From: Brevibacillus formosus
GTDB taxonomy: Bacteria; Bacillota; Bacilli; Brevibacillales; Brevibacillaceae
Direction: 5' to 3'
Length of the DNA: 64,000 bases
Assembly (NCBI RefSeq): GCF_003013405.1
Contig: NZ_PXZL01000020.1
Coordinates: 275,137 to 339,136 of the forward strand
In this document: in pieces, positions 1-7,914 of the stretch
Layout: every line of letters begins with the position of its first letter
Numbering within the stretch: the stretch's first letter is position 1
Program-made: the position numbers and the translations under genes
Notes under the pieces: generated by a model
The model's database searches: none
Seen by the model: the letters and a program-made list of their open reading frames with translations, nothing else
What the model was told of the DNA's origin: nothing

Positions 1-1848
1 AACGTCCGTCAGGGTGTTATCCGCTAAAACAGTAGATACCACCAACTGATGGGAACCTTCATTCGTTAGTTCCAGCTTGGTCACATCAGCATGCAGACCA
101 TTCAACGGCTCTATGTTACCAATATAAAATGTCGTTCCTTCTATAATGGATAGTTGTCCATTAGCATCTTGAACTTCCACGGTAATGCTATGAGTGCCGG
201 CCGTTAGATTTCGAGTATCCAGTTGATAGTGAAATCCAGCATTGCTATTCTGATAAGCTGGATATTTCGCTTCAATGTCTGGTCTCGGGTCGCCATAAGA
301 TGCCTCTCCCACATTCGTACCATCAATCAGGATACTGATTTTCGATACTCCGTCTGGATTGAGGTGCCATCCTTTAATGGTATACGCACCACTGATTAAC
401 TCGCCTTTTTCGGGAGTGTCGAGCCCACCTATTGGTGTCAAAGGAGCTCTCTTCGTCACCACTATCGGGATCTCAATCGTTTTGTCACCCAACTCAGCGA
501 TCAGTTGCGTATCTCCCATTCCACTTCCTGTGACGAAACCTGAAGGTGTCACCCTAGCAATTTTTTCATCTTTGCTCGTATAAGTAACTTCCTTGCTGAC
601 ATCTCTGGTGTTGCCATTTGTCATGTTCGCCGTAATTTTCAGTTGATAATTCTCACCTTCGGAAAGACGCAATTCGTTCGGCGTCGATTCCAGTGAGGTA
701 ATCTCAGCGGAGTCTTCATCCCCTAGTCCCAGTGCTTTCTCTAGGTTTACAAGCCCTTTTCCGTAAAAACGTGATTCCCCTAAAGGTGTTGCGTTATCGA
801 CTAAACTATCACGTACTTCGCGATTGGTGGCTCCGCCCTTTTTTGACCAAATAACAGCTGCTGCACCGGTTACGTGAGGAGCTGCTAAAGAAGTGCCTGA
901 ACGTTGCTCATAGTCTCCATGGAGAGACGTACTTAGAATATCAACGCCAGGAGCCATCAGGTCTAACCCACTGCCAACACTTGAAAAGTCAGCCCGTTGA
1001 TTGTCCTGATTTATCGCACCGACAGACAATGTCTCTGCATATTTCGCAGGATATAACTGGGTATCCTCACCCATTCCCCTATTTCCTGCTGCTGCAATAA
1101 CCAGTATCCCTTGTTGATTCGCTCTTTTTATCTGGTCGTGTAGCGCTTGACTGTCAATTCTACCACCGGCACTAATGGAAACGATGTTCATGTCATTCTG
1201 CATCGCCCATTCAATCCCCTGAATCATGCCGGAATAGGTACCGTGACCTTTTTCATCAAGGACTCTAATGGCATAGATTTCAGCTTCTGGTGCAACACCA
1301 ACAATCCCAACATCATTATCTTTACCAGCGATAACACCAGCTACCGCAGTCCCATGCCCGTGCTCATCATCAAAATCTGATTTTCCTTCTACATAGGAAA
1401 TGCCTCCTTTTACTTGGAGGTCTTCATGATTGGATATACCTGTATCAATAATTCCAATTTTAATGTTTTGGCCTTTGTAATTTTTTTCGTGAGCTTGATT
1501 TGCCCTTATGTGCTCAATCCCCCACGGAATTTCCTGCTTTTCTGTTCTGTTTGTTTCTGCTAACTCTATTTCACTATCTTCCTCAATATAGGCTACATTC
1601 TCGTCCTGAGACATTACCTCCATTTCACTCTCTGTTAGTTGAGCAACCAACACTTTCGTGCTAAGTTGCTGGACCGATGATCTTTGAATCGCCCTTACTT
1701 TTGCTTTCTTGCTTTCTTTAAAACCAATTAAATACGTTTTACTACTAGCGCTTGCGATAGCGTGCTCTGGGACAAGTTGCAAAAACAGTAAAGCAAGCAG
1801 TAGGAATAGATTGAAACTACTGATTATACGGATGAATCTAGGGTTCAT
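1..1848 (-). CDS. Secreted subtilisin-like serine protease with Ig-like repeats (copy A, 3' end beyond window)
   Basis: The reading frame runs from ATG at 1848 off the left edge, giving about 616 residues. An AAGGAG ribosome site lies about 8 nt upstream. It starts with a signal peptide, then an I9-like propeptide and an S8 catalytic domain. The triad is visible as IIDTG (Asp), HGHGTAVAG (His) and SGTSLAAPH (Ser), with AAAGN as the oxyanion Asn. After it come a Big_2-type Ig domain and a GW...RPDI module, then the start of a second Big_2. Residue by residue it is a close paralogue of the N-terminus of the protein encoded at 22960-15215. Both genes also share their promoter. It is expected to be secreted, and its substrate is unknown. 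By analogy with copy B a YD-repeat toxin may follow beyond the window; that cannot be seen here. Confidence 0.93.
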   Translation of the reverse strand, partial: MNPRFIRIISSFNLFLLLALLFLQLVPEHAIASASSKTYLIGFKESKKAKVRAIQRSSVQQLSTKVLVAQLTESEMEVMSQDENVAYIEEDSEIELAETNRTEKQEIPWGIEHIRANQAHEKNYKGQNIKIGIIDTGISNHEDLQVKGGISYVEGKSDFDDEHGHGTAVAGVIAGKDNDVGIVGVAPEAEIYAIRVLDEKGHGTYSGMIQGIEWAMQNDMNIVSISAGGRIDSQALHDQIKRANQQGILVIAAAGNRGMGEDTQLYPAKYAETLSVGAINQDNQRADFSSVGSGLDLMAPGVDILSTSLHGDYEQRSGTSLAAPHVTGAAAVIWSKKGGATNREVRDSLVDNATPLGESRFYGKGLVNLEKALGLGDEDSAEITSLESTPNELRLSEGENYQLKITANMTNGNTRDVSKEVTYTSKDEKIARVTPSGFVTGSGMGDTQLIAELGDKTIEIPIVVTKRAPLTPIGGLDTPEKGELISGAYTIKGWHLNPDGVSKISILIDGTNVGEASYGDPRPDIEAKYPAYQNSNAGFHYQLDTRNLTAGTHSITVEVQDANGQLSIIEGTTFYIGNIEPLNGLHADVTKLELTNEGSHQLVVSTVLADNTLTDV

Positions 1849-1991
1849 TCCTGTAACTCCTTGTCATAATTGTGTTGAGCTTTGGTATCATTCCTTTTTA
1901 AAAATATTTCAAGCCAGCCAGTTACTCTTCATCTCCTTCCTAAAAATAAGTGCAGATAAAAAATGTAAATTTTACCTAAACAGCATTTTGA

Positions 1992-2020
1992 ATTATAGTG
2001 AATTCCTGATATTGGATCAA
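1992..2020 (-). promoter_or_regulatory. SigA-type promoter of subtilase copy A
   Basis: On the minus strand TTGATC (2015-2020), a 17-nt spacer and a perfect TATAAT (1992-1997) form a good vegetative promoter. The same block, including the spacer sequence, recurs at 23052-23080 before the second subtilase. It predicts a leader of about 135 nt for copy A. Confidence 0.75.
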
Positions 2021-2171
2021 TAGGAACTTACCAATAAGTTTTGACTAACAAATTACTAGTCAGCCAATATTGCTGATTAGCAGAAGTGATTTCCAAGTTA
2101 GAGTATGTTTTTTGGCTTGCAGGTCAGTCTTGCTCTCAAAAGCAGATAGTTTCCGAAATTTACTTTTTCGG

Positions 2172-2213
2172 ACAAAAAAGAACCCCAAACGAGCGTAGAT
2201 AACTCGGTTGGGA
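2172..2213 (-). terminator. Rho-independent terminator (minus strand)
   Basis: CCCAAACGAG (2184-2193) pairs with CTCGGTTGGG (2203-2212) around a 9-nt loop. On the minus strand a run of six T follows. It ends transcripts coming from the orphan toxin/immunity cassette and isolates the subtilase A promoter. A closely related hairpin lies at 8998-9030 after the other immunity gene. Confidence 0.8.
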
Positions 2214-2577
2214 TACAACGATCAAGAATTTGCTTTAATTTTTTTCTATACCGATCTTAGTTAAAATCCCTGATTCTTCTAAATCAAAGCACAATGAACG
2301 CTTATGTCCGTTATATAGTTAACTTGATAGTGATCGGACATTACACTATCCATTTACCATACCATACTCGGTTTATATGACCTTAATCTAATAATTATTA
2401 GTGAATTTCTCCCTGGGAAATCTTTGATCCCGTTGTTATCTGGCATATTTATGGTTTCATCATTAAGAGCAATTACCTACTGTTTCTATCCTATTGTTAC
2501 GGAGTCGAAATTCTAAGTCCCCGTAAATAATAAAAGCAGGATGTGCTTCTTTCAAGAAATTGGACTTTGCTTCCTTT
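2214..2577. other. AT-rich intergenic stretch without a recognisable gene
   Basis: No open frame with a ribosome site and no recognisable RNA or repeat was found here. It lies between two minus-strand terminator hairpins and may be the decayed remains of a further cassette. Nothing in it proves that. Confidence 0.5.
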
Positions 2578-2612
2578 TCAAAACTGCCGCACTGAGAAAC
2601 CCGATGCGACAG
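2578..2612 (-). terminator. Terminator directly after the orphan immunity gene
   Basis: On the minus strand CTGTCGCA and TGCGGCAG (2605-2612 and 2584-2591) form an 8-bp stem with one G-T or mismatch position, followed by TTTTG. It starts 10 nt after the stop codon at 2623. Confidence 0.6.
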
Positions 2613-2622
2613 CTAAGGATTA

Positions 2623-3054
2623 TTACCAATTTCCACTTTCAAATTCCTGATTTTCAATTTCTTTAATATATACCGATATCCATAGTACCAAATCATTAGT
2701 AGGGTCAGTCTCGATGTATATACCTTTATTACTACAATACACTTCTTCAAATTCATCATATTCAAAACTAGGTTCAATTTTTAATACTTCGTCGATGTGC
2801 ATTCCGATTTTTATACTTTCAAACAAAGTCCCAGTATAGTTACTCAAAGCTGTTAATTTAAATAGTTTTCCATTCATTAAATTGAACCAGAGGTCAATTG
2901 AATTATTTACTTCGTATCTAACCAAAAACTTACCTAGTAGTTTTACTTTTACTTCTCCTTTACTTAGTAAAGGGTAAAAATTACTTATATGACTATAAAG
3001 ATTTAAATTCCCGATCCCAATCCAAGGGAGTATCGGAGCGTCTAATTTAATCAT
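2623..3054 (-). CDS. Probable immunity protein of the orphan Rhs toxin cassette
   Basis: This 143-residue acidic cytoplasmic protein has no signal peptide and matches no family I can name. Its ATG lies only 4 nt beyond the TGA of the preceding toxin tail. Its ribosome site (AGAGGTGAT) is embedded in the last toxin codons, so the two are translationally coupled. Small acidic proteins placed immediately 3' of an Rhs C-terminal domain are normally the cognate immunity protein, which neutralises the toxin in the producing cell. A terminator follows at 2578-2612. The function is inferred from position, since the sequence itself gives no motif. Confidence 0.72.
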   Translation of the reverse strand: MIKLDAPILPWIGIGNLNLYSHISNFYPLLSKGEVKVKLLGKFLVRYEVNNSIDLWFNLMNGKLFKLTALSNYTGTLFESIKIGMHIDEVLKIEPSFEYDEFEEVYCSNKGIYIETDPTNDLVLWISVYIKEIENQEFESGNW

Positions 3055-3058
3055 TTTA

Positions 3059-3724
3059 TCACCTCTCTGAAAAAATAATCGTTGTATTCTTCTCCGGGCC
3101 TTGTGATTTATAATTCTCTAATCTACCATTTACAATCTTTATTGTTCCTTGATCACTAGTACTAATTTTTATATATGGACTTTCTCCATGCCTACCACCA
3201 CCCGGTGATACTTGAACCTGAGTAATATTCCTCTCGCCCCCGGTGTTACTAATTTTAATTATCATTGCCCCGGAACGTGATTTAGTAGATGCTTCAATTT
3301 TGATGTCATATCCTTGAGCTTTTAACATTTTCGCAACTTCATCTACAGACTTACCATTAAATTCATTTGGGTTAGCTTTAGCAGCTTCTATTGTTGCTCT
3401 GCCATTATTAATAACAGAGGCAGGTTTCTCCATCCCCCTTGTGTTAACTTGTTGCCTCTCATAATACTTTTGCATTGCTTTATAGCGCAATGTATCGACT
3501 TCAGAAGTTGATAGCTTTACTGTTCTCGGCTTATACTCCACTTCCACTCTTTTAGGGTTTGTAATGCTTGGAAACCTTACATTCCCCCCGCCACCGCCTC
3601 CACCATAGTGCTCAACGGAGTGGTTGCCAGAAGGATCTATAAACCTTAATGGATTATTATGCGTATAAGTATACCGATTCAACGTCAACGGATTATCCAC
3701 TTGCCCTTTATACGTATCCTCCAT
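3059..3724 (-). CDS. Orphan, 5'-truncated Rhs C-terminal toxin tail
   Basis: The first ~32 residues (DTYKGQVDNPL... then NNPLRFIDPSG) are the end of an Rhs core and match the core end of the large Rhs protein at 15152-9687. The upstream codons IDRFI also fit the core, but an in-frame TAA and the IS110 end cut it off at about 3742. The available ATG is just the Met inside the core and has no ribosome site. After the DPSG hallmark come a Gly stretch and a polymorphic tail of ~190 residues. Its last ~95 residues (NGKSVDEVAKMLKAQGY... GGGRHGESPYIKIST) look like a small alpha/beta toxin domain, perhaps a nuclease, of a type I cannot name. It is probably a silent cassette that could be recombined onto the main Rhs gene. 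Confidence 0.75.
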   Translation of the reverse strand: MEDTYKGQVDNPLTLNRYTYTHNNPLRFIDPSGNHSVEHYGGGGGGGNVRFPSITNPKRVEVEYKPRTVKLSTSEVDTLRYKAMQKYYERQQVNTRGMEKPASVINNGRATIEAAKANPNEFNGKSVDEVAKMLKAQGYDIKIEASTKSRSGAMIIKISNTGGERNITQVQVSPGGGRHGESPYIKISTSDQGTIKIVNGRLENYKSQGPEKNTTIIFSER

Positions 3725-3741
3725 GATAAAGCGGTCAATGG

Positions 3742-5150
3742 ATAAAGGTTAGGTGGCAACATTTCTGCTACCACCCTGCTACTACGCCGCCTGTTCTGTA
3801 AGGACTGGCATTTTATATTCCGTCTTGTACTTCATCATGCTGTATATGACGTTGACCAATTTACGCATCACGCAAATAATCGCTTGCCACTTGGTTTTCC
3901 CTTCTGCCAGCTTTCTTTCGTAGTATGCATGGTAAACAGGATGATTGGGTTTCTTCGCCCTTGATACACCCAGTTGACGAATGGCAAGGTTATAGAAGAT
4001 ATCATACAGGCTACGGTTGCCTAACTTGCTCTTTTTACTCTTCTGCTTGTTCCCTGAACTATGCTGCACAGGTGCAATCCCTGCAAAGTTCGCTAGTTTG
4101 TCAGCACTGGAAAAACGTGAAATATCGCCAATCTCCGCAATTAATTCCGCCGCAGTGACCGTGCTAATTCCGTGCATGGTCTCTAGTTTGTAATCCAATA
4201 ATGCAAGATGCTTCGCCAACTCTGAATCAATTTGCTCTAGCTGATAGTCTCTGGCGATCAAGTCCCGAACCACATTTTTAACAAGAAAATCATTGACTCC
4301 TTGATAGTCTTTCGATGTGTCTCCATCTTGCTGTACGAAAGATAGAATGTCCTTTGCCTTCTTGGTAGACATGTAGCGATTGCTCTTCTTATACAGAAAG
4401 GTAGCCAATTCATCCACACTCACCCTACGCAAACAACTCGGAGAAGGATACTTCAGCCAGAAAGCTAATGCTGTTTTCCCATCTACTTGTGAGAAGAATT
4501 TCTTGTAACTTGGATAGTGATAACCTAGCAATTGATGAAGCTGTAACTTGATTCCTGTTACAACACTCACAATGTTCTCTCTTCTTGTGACAAGCTGTGA
4601 GATTGCATAATAAAGGTCATGTGGATTCGCAGTCGGCAGTGTATCCAAGTTGGAAATCAGAATGCGAGCCACACACTCTGCATCCCACGCATCTGTTTTC
4701 TTGTTGTTTGGACTGCTTCTGCGCATGGATACCGTAAGGGCAGGATTAACTGCTTTTACTTCATATTTATTTTCAATTAGAAACATAGCCAATCCTCTTC
4801 CGTAGCCCCCCACATCTTCTAAGCCAAACATAGGGGTCAAGCCTTCCTTCTTGGCTAGTTTTTCTACTTGTTGCAGAAACTTAGGAAACGCTGACGGCTT
4901 GTTCTCGAATTGGATTTCGTCTCTCTTTTCATGGAAACAGGTCATCATCACCGCTGTATGATGACGTTTATGTAAGTCTACTCCGATATATAGGTACTTC
5001 AATTTATGATGCAAAAAGACTTCACCCCTATCTTTGATGAGTAATGATGTAGAGAAAAGAATGCCAGCACCCTCCGAACAAGCATTATTCAAAGATGAAC
5101 ACGCACGGATACGTTAGCTCGTACATTCTTTTCATGTCATTATCGTTCTA
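3742..5150 (-). mobile_element. IS110-family insertion sequence (ends approximate)
   Basis: The element comprises the DEDD transposase gene and short flanks. The right end lies near 3742, where the Rhs core reading frame resumes abruptly. The left end lies before the 79-residue gene that ends at 5154. Between the likely transposase start (5014) and 5150 are about 135 nt of non-coding DNA, the place where IS110-group elements carry their bridge RNA. A small hairpin (GGTGG...CCACC, 3752-3776) follows the transposase stop. IS110 elements lack long terminal inverted repeats, so exact ends cannot be set by eye. Confidence 0.7.
3782..5014 (-). CDS. IS110-family transposase (bridge-RNA-type DEDD recombinase)
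   Basis: The ~410-residue protein has the two-part IS110 layout. The N-terminal RuvC-like DEDD domain shows GVDLHK (Asp), GLEDVGGYG (Glu) and KTDAWDAE (two Asp). The C-terminal Tnp_20 domain shows TVTAAELIAEIG... FAGIAPVQHSSG with the expected catalytic Ser. The frame is open up to 5092. I prefer TTG at 5014 because GGGGTGA lies at proper spacing and the family motif begins soon after; the upstream part looks like leader. The gene appears intact, so the element could still be active. It sits between a recombinase operon and a truncated Rhs tail. Confidence 0.9.
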   Translation of the reverse strand: MHHKLKYLYIGVDLHKRHHTAVMMTCFHEKRDEIQFENKPSAFPKFLQQVEKLAKKEGLTPMFGLEDVGGYGRGLAMFLIENKYEVKAVNPALTVSMRRSSPNNKKTDAWDAECVARILISNLDTLPTANPHDLYYAISQLVTRRENIVSVVTGIKLQLHQLLGYHYPSYKKFFSQVDGKTALAFWLKYPSPSCLRRVSVDELATFLYKKSNRYMSTKKAKDILSFVQQDGDTSKDYQGVNDFLVKNVVRDLIARDYQLEQIDSELAKHLALLDYKLETMHGISTVTAAELIAEIGDISRFSSADKLANFAGIAPVQHSSGNKQKSKKSKLGNRSLYDIFYNLAIRQLGVSRAKKPNHPVYHAYYERKLAEGKTKWQAIICVMRKLVNVIYSMMKYKTEYKMPVLTEQAA

Positions 5151-5153
5151 TCA

Positions 5154-5393
5154 TTACGGTTGTAATTTGGTGCTAGACAATGCCTTCGCTAAACGGATTT
5201 GCAGCAAGTATTCTCGTTGATGTAGTTCCACCTGAAAGATGGCCTTTATTATTTCCTCTATCGTAGCGATGTTAAATACAGCGTTCTCTTGTTGAACATA
5301 GTCAAAAATTAATTGTGTACCTATTTCGCATGTCTGAATCTTGTCAAGAGAGCGTATCTCTTCCTGTTTATAATGAGTGAATTGAGCTTCCAC
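5154..5393 (-). CDS. Small protein co-transcribed with a serine recombinase
   Basis: This 79-residue soluble protein starts with GTG at 5393, with GGGAGG 7 nt upstream. It follows the recombinase stop by 14 nt, so both are almost certainly one transcript. The sequence (KQEEIRSLDKIQ... IATIEEIIKAIFQVEL) looks fully helical. I do not recognise a family. Its position suggests an accessory factor for the recombinase or a small regulator of the element. Confidence 0.6.
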   Translation of the reverse strand: MEAQFTHYKQEEIRSLDKIQTCEIGTQLIFDYVQQENAVFNIATIEEIIKAIFQVELHQREYLLQIRLAKALSSTKLQP

Positions 5394-5407
5394 GTTCGTT
5401 CCTCCCG

Positions 5408-6187
5408 CTACATAATGGCTTCGTGAAGTCCATTTGCTTCAATCTGACCATAGCGGTAGGTACCCTTGTAGAAGGCTTCACGATCAATCATTCGTTTGAC
5501 CTGTACCTTGGTAAAAGACTTACCATGTGTCGTTGTATACCCTTCTACATTCAGTTGGATAGCCAGTTGGGAAAGTGACCAAGTGGGATTTGTTTCACGT
5601 AAGGAGAACAATCTCCGCACAGTCTCCGCCTGTCTCTCATCTATCTGAATGGCCTTCTGCCCTTTCGTTGCCGTATATCCGAAAGCAACTCCTCCTCCTG
5701 CATATCCTCCTTGTTGCGCTTTCTTTTTTCTTCCCCTCCCTAGTTTGAGTGCTATCTCCAAACGTTGGTATTGGTCGAGTAATTCCATCATGCCATTGAT
5801 TAGAAAATCATTAGGGTCATGGGCGTAAATACTATAGTTGGGCTGTTCAATTGCTTTTACGTCTACTGTGTGCCGTTTTAACTCTCTTTGAATGAGGACT
5901 TTCACCATGTCGGCTCTCCACAATCGGGAAGTGTTGAGAACGATAATATGGCTTACTTTTTGATAAGTAAAACTGGATAACAGTTCTTGCAAACCTTCCC
6001 GTTCAATGGTCAATCCATCCTCATCCACTTTTGCTCCACTTATACCCTCATCCTTGTAGATGTTCAGTAATTCTAGATTATTATCCTGACAATAACGCTG
6101 AATCTCCTCTACTTGGTAGGCTAGACTATACCCATCTTTAACTTGTCCTTTTGTCGATACTCTGACATATCCCACTACTTTTTCCAT
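5408..6187 (-). CDS. Serine site-specific recombinase (resolvase/invertase type)
   Basis: The N-terminal resolvase domain (residues 1-~150) shows GYVRVSTKGQ with the catalytic Ser, followed by DEGISG and LNTSRLWR with the conserved Arg. A recombinase (DNA-binding) domain follows at ~165-255, including GYAGGGVAFGY and LSQLAIQLNVEGY. At 259 residues it stops where large serine integrases continue into a zinc ribbon and coiled coil. It is therefore either a naturally short recombinase or a truncated integrase. It has a good promoter with operator-like repeats (6228-6276) and is divergent from an XRE regulator, suggesting repression by that protein. Confidence 0.85.
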   Translation of the reverse strand: MEKVVGYVRVSTKGQVKDGYSLAYQVEEIQRYCQDNNLELLNIYKDEGISGAKVDEDGLTIEREGLQELLSSFTYQKVSHIIVLNTSRLWRADMVKVLIQRELKRHTVDVKAIEQPNYSIYAHDPNDFLINGMMELLDQYQRLEIALKLGRGRKKKAQQGGYAGGGVAFGYTATKGQKAIQIDERQAETVRRLFSLRETNPTWSLSQLAIQLNVEGYTTTHGKSFTKVQVKRMIDREAFYKGTYRYGQIEANGLHEAIM

Positions 6188-6227
6188 ACTATTCCCCTTC
6201 CCGTTACAGGAATTTGAATCATCGTAA

Positions 6228-6276
6228 CGCCTAGTAGATACAAAACAATTATATATCGCTTAGCAGATACAATCAA
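6228..6276 (-). promoter_or_regulatory. Recombinase promoter overlapped by a direct-repeat operator
   Basis: On the minus strand TTGATT (6271-6276), a 17-nt spacer and TATAAT (6248-6253) form a strong promoter. Two 14-nt repeats read on the plus strand as CGCCTAGTAGATAC (6228-6241) and CGCTTAGCAGATAC (6257-6270). They differ at two positions and are 29 nt apart. The second fills the spacer and the first lies just downstream of the -10. This is a typical repressor layout, and the divergent XRE protein is the obvious ligand. Confidence 0.65.
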
Positions 6277-6346
6277 CGACCTTTTCCTCGTGCTAAAATT
6301 GCACGTATAATGGATAAAGAATGTTCACGGGAAAGAAGGACTCAAA

Positions 6347-6553
6347 ATGCCTATAATTGTAAAGTTAAAAGAAATCCTTGATCAGAGAAATATGTCTCAA
6401 CGAGAGTTGGCAAGACTCACTGGTCTTAGACCGAATACAATCAGCCATCTCTGTTCCAGCCAAGTAGATAGGGTTCACCTTAGTACATTTGAAACGATCT
6501 GTAAGACATTAGATATTGAGTTGCATGAATTGCTGGTGTTGGAGGGGGAGTAA
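6347..6553 (+). CDS. XRE-family HTH transcriptional regulator
   Basis: The 68-residue single-domain protein is a Cro/C1-type helix-turn-helix: KLKEILDQRNMSQRELARLTGL, then the recognition helix RPNTISHLCS and the closing LSTFETICKTLDIEL. It is transcribed away from the serine recombinase. A perfect TATAAT lies at 6306-6311 upstream, though its -35 is poor. GAAGGA serves as ribosome site. The 14-nt direct repeats in the shared intergenic region are likely its operators, making it a repressor of the recombinase operon and perhaps of itself. Confidence 0.88.
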   Translation: MPIIVKLKEILDQRNMSQRELARLTGLRPNTISHLCSSQVDRVHLSTFETICKTLDIELHELLVLEGE

Positions 6554-6836
6554 TTTTCCACCTTAAAACTTAATCGCCTAAAATCCAACCTACCTACGGG
6601 ACTAGATGTGTAATGCCCCTATTCCATGTCCATTCACTATATAGAGATGTAAAATACCCCCGAATGGCAGCAGGTTGTATCGATACGGTATCGTAGAGAG
6701 ACACATTTTCTTTGTAAGGACTGCTCTATTTGCTTATTTTTCTTTATTAGTAAGCTCTGTCCATTCAAAATTTCTCCGAAGTTCTATAATTTTTATCGTT
6801 ATCGTGTTAACAACAATACGGTGTGAGTGGATGTCT

Positions 6837-7751
6837 TCAGCCCTGAACTGAATCAACAATCTCCAATCTTTTTAAACCTTCCTTTTTTGGGATGGTTATT
6901 TTCTTTGCCAAACTCCTACGATTAGGAAGAGTGGATGTTGTATAAATTGCTCTTATTCCACTTTCTTGGAACAAGTTTTTGATCATAGTGAAACCTAGAT
7001 AGTTCTCAATCTTTGATATTTCCTCCTTGTTTTCCAAAAGCCATTCATAATCAATGGTTTCCACATTTTCTGTGTATGGCAATCCCTCAAGTGTCCTTTT
7101 GATTATGTAGGTAAAAAAGGAATGAGTGACAAGATGAATGGCTCTCTTCTCTTTGGTATATTTCTTCATGTCATTGTCACTCGGTCTAATTTCTAATCGT
7201 AAAATTCCCTTGGATTGCTCAATGATCTCCTTCGGTTCCTTCACTCGTTTACATTGCTTGTATTTATCGTATAGCATGACTCTGCTGCTTTTGTTATAAA
7301 ACTCTACCGTTTCATCATGATTATAATTTCGCGTATCTTTATATGGCATTTTTCCTTTGCTCAACTGACGAACATATTCCCCTGTTCGATTCCCAACATG
7401 GAAATTGCAGCATACATCTAAACGAGTAATTCTCCAATCTTCATGGGCAATATGGATACCGAATAATTGCTGTAATCGTTCTTGTACTCGTTGAAAGAAG
7501 ATAGGAATATCTGATTCGTTGATTGCTTTGACATTATTTCCATAAAGCAGTTTAGGAATAGAAACTTGGATAGTTAAAGTGCCGCTTGCTTCCTGATATT
7601 TGATATATGGAATGATCTCGTCTTGCATTTGGAATGTGGTCATAACACCTGTTTTCTGATTACGGTATGTAAAAGATGCAAAGTTATATTGTCGTAATAT
7701 GTCAGGTTGAATAAATACGGAACTTACTTTCATTTTGATGGAATCAAACAA
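6837..7751 (-). CDS. Phage/plasmid replication protein, gene II/X (CRI) type
   Basis: This 304-residue protein resembles the replication initiators of filamentous-phage gene II/X type. It opens MFDSIKMKVSSV, and the core shows WRITRLDVCCNFHVGN, then MLYDKYKQ and ILRLEIRPS, a pattern typical of these rolling-circle initiators. The start is TTG at 7751, chosen because AAAGGAGAG lies 8 nt before it. The upstream region (7752-7914) carries two ACTATAAATTT-type boxes also present before the MrpR-like gene, suggesting common control. A protein of this type implies that the element replicates, or once did, as a circle. Confidence 0.72.
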   Translation of the reverse strand: MFDSIKMKVSSVFIQPDILRQYNFASFTYRNQKTGVMTTFQMQDEIIPYIKYQEASGTLTIQVSIPKLLYGNNVKAINESDIPIFFQRVQERLQQLFGIHIAHEDWRITRLDVCCNFHVGNRTGEYVRQLSKGKMPYKDTRNYNHDETVEFYNKSSRVMLYDKYKQCKRVKEPKEIIEQSKGILRLEIRPSDNDMKKYTKEKRAIHLVTHSFFTYIIKRTLEGLPYTENVETIDYEWLLENKEEISKIENYLGFTMIKNLFQESGIRAIYTTSTLPNRRSLAKKITIPKKEGLKRLEIVDSVQG

Positions 7752-7769
7752 TTATATACTCTCCTTTTT

Positions 7770-7868
7770 ACTATAAATTTTAATATATTGAATATAATTT
7801 GGCATGTTATAACAAAAGATAGCAACTCATACGTTTGTTCACCTCCTTCATCGATTTACAATAAATTT
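7770..7868. promoter_or_regulatory. ACTATAAATTT boxes upstream of the replication gene
   Basis: ACTATAAATTT at 7770-7780 and ACAATAAATTT at 7858-7868 match boxes at 8902-8917 and 8940-8950 upstream of the MrpR-like gene. They occur only in the two leader regions of this small element and are good candidates for binding sites of its repressor. Confidence 0.5.
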
Positions 7869-7914
7869 TTAGTTTTATCTTGTTTTCCCAGAGGAATTAC
7901 ATCCTCTAGGTGCG

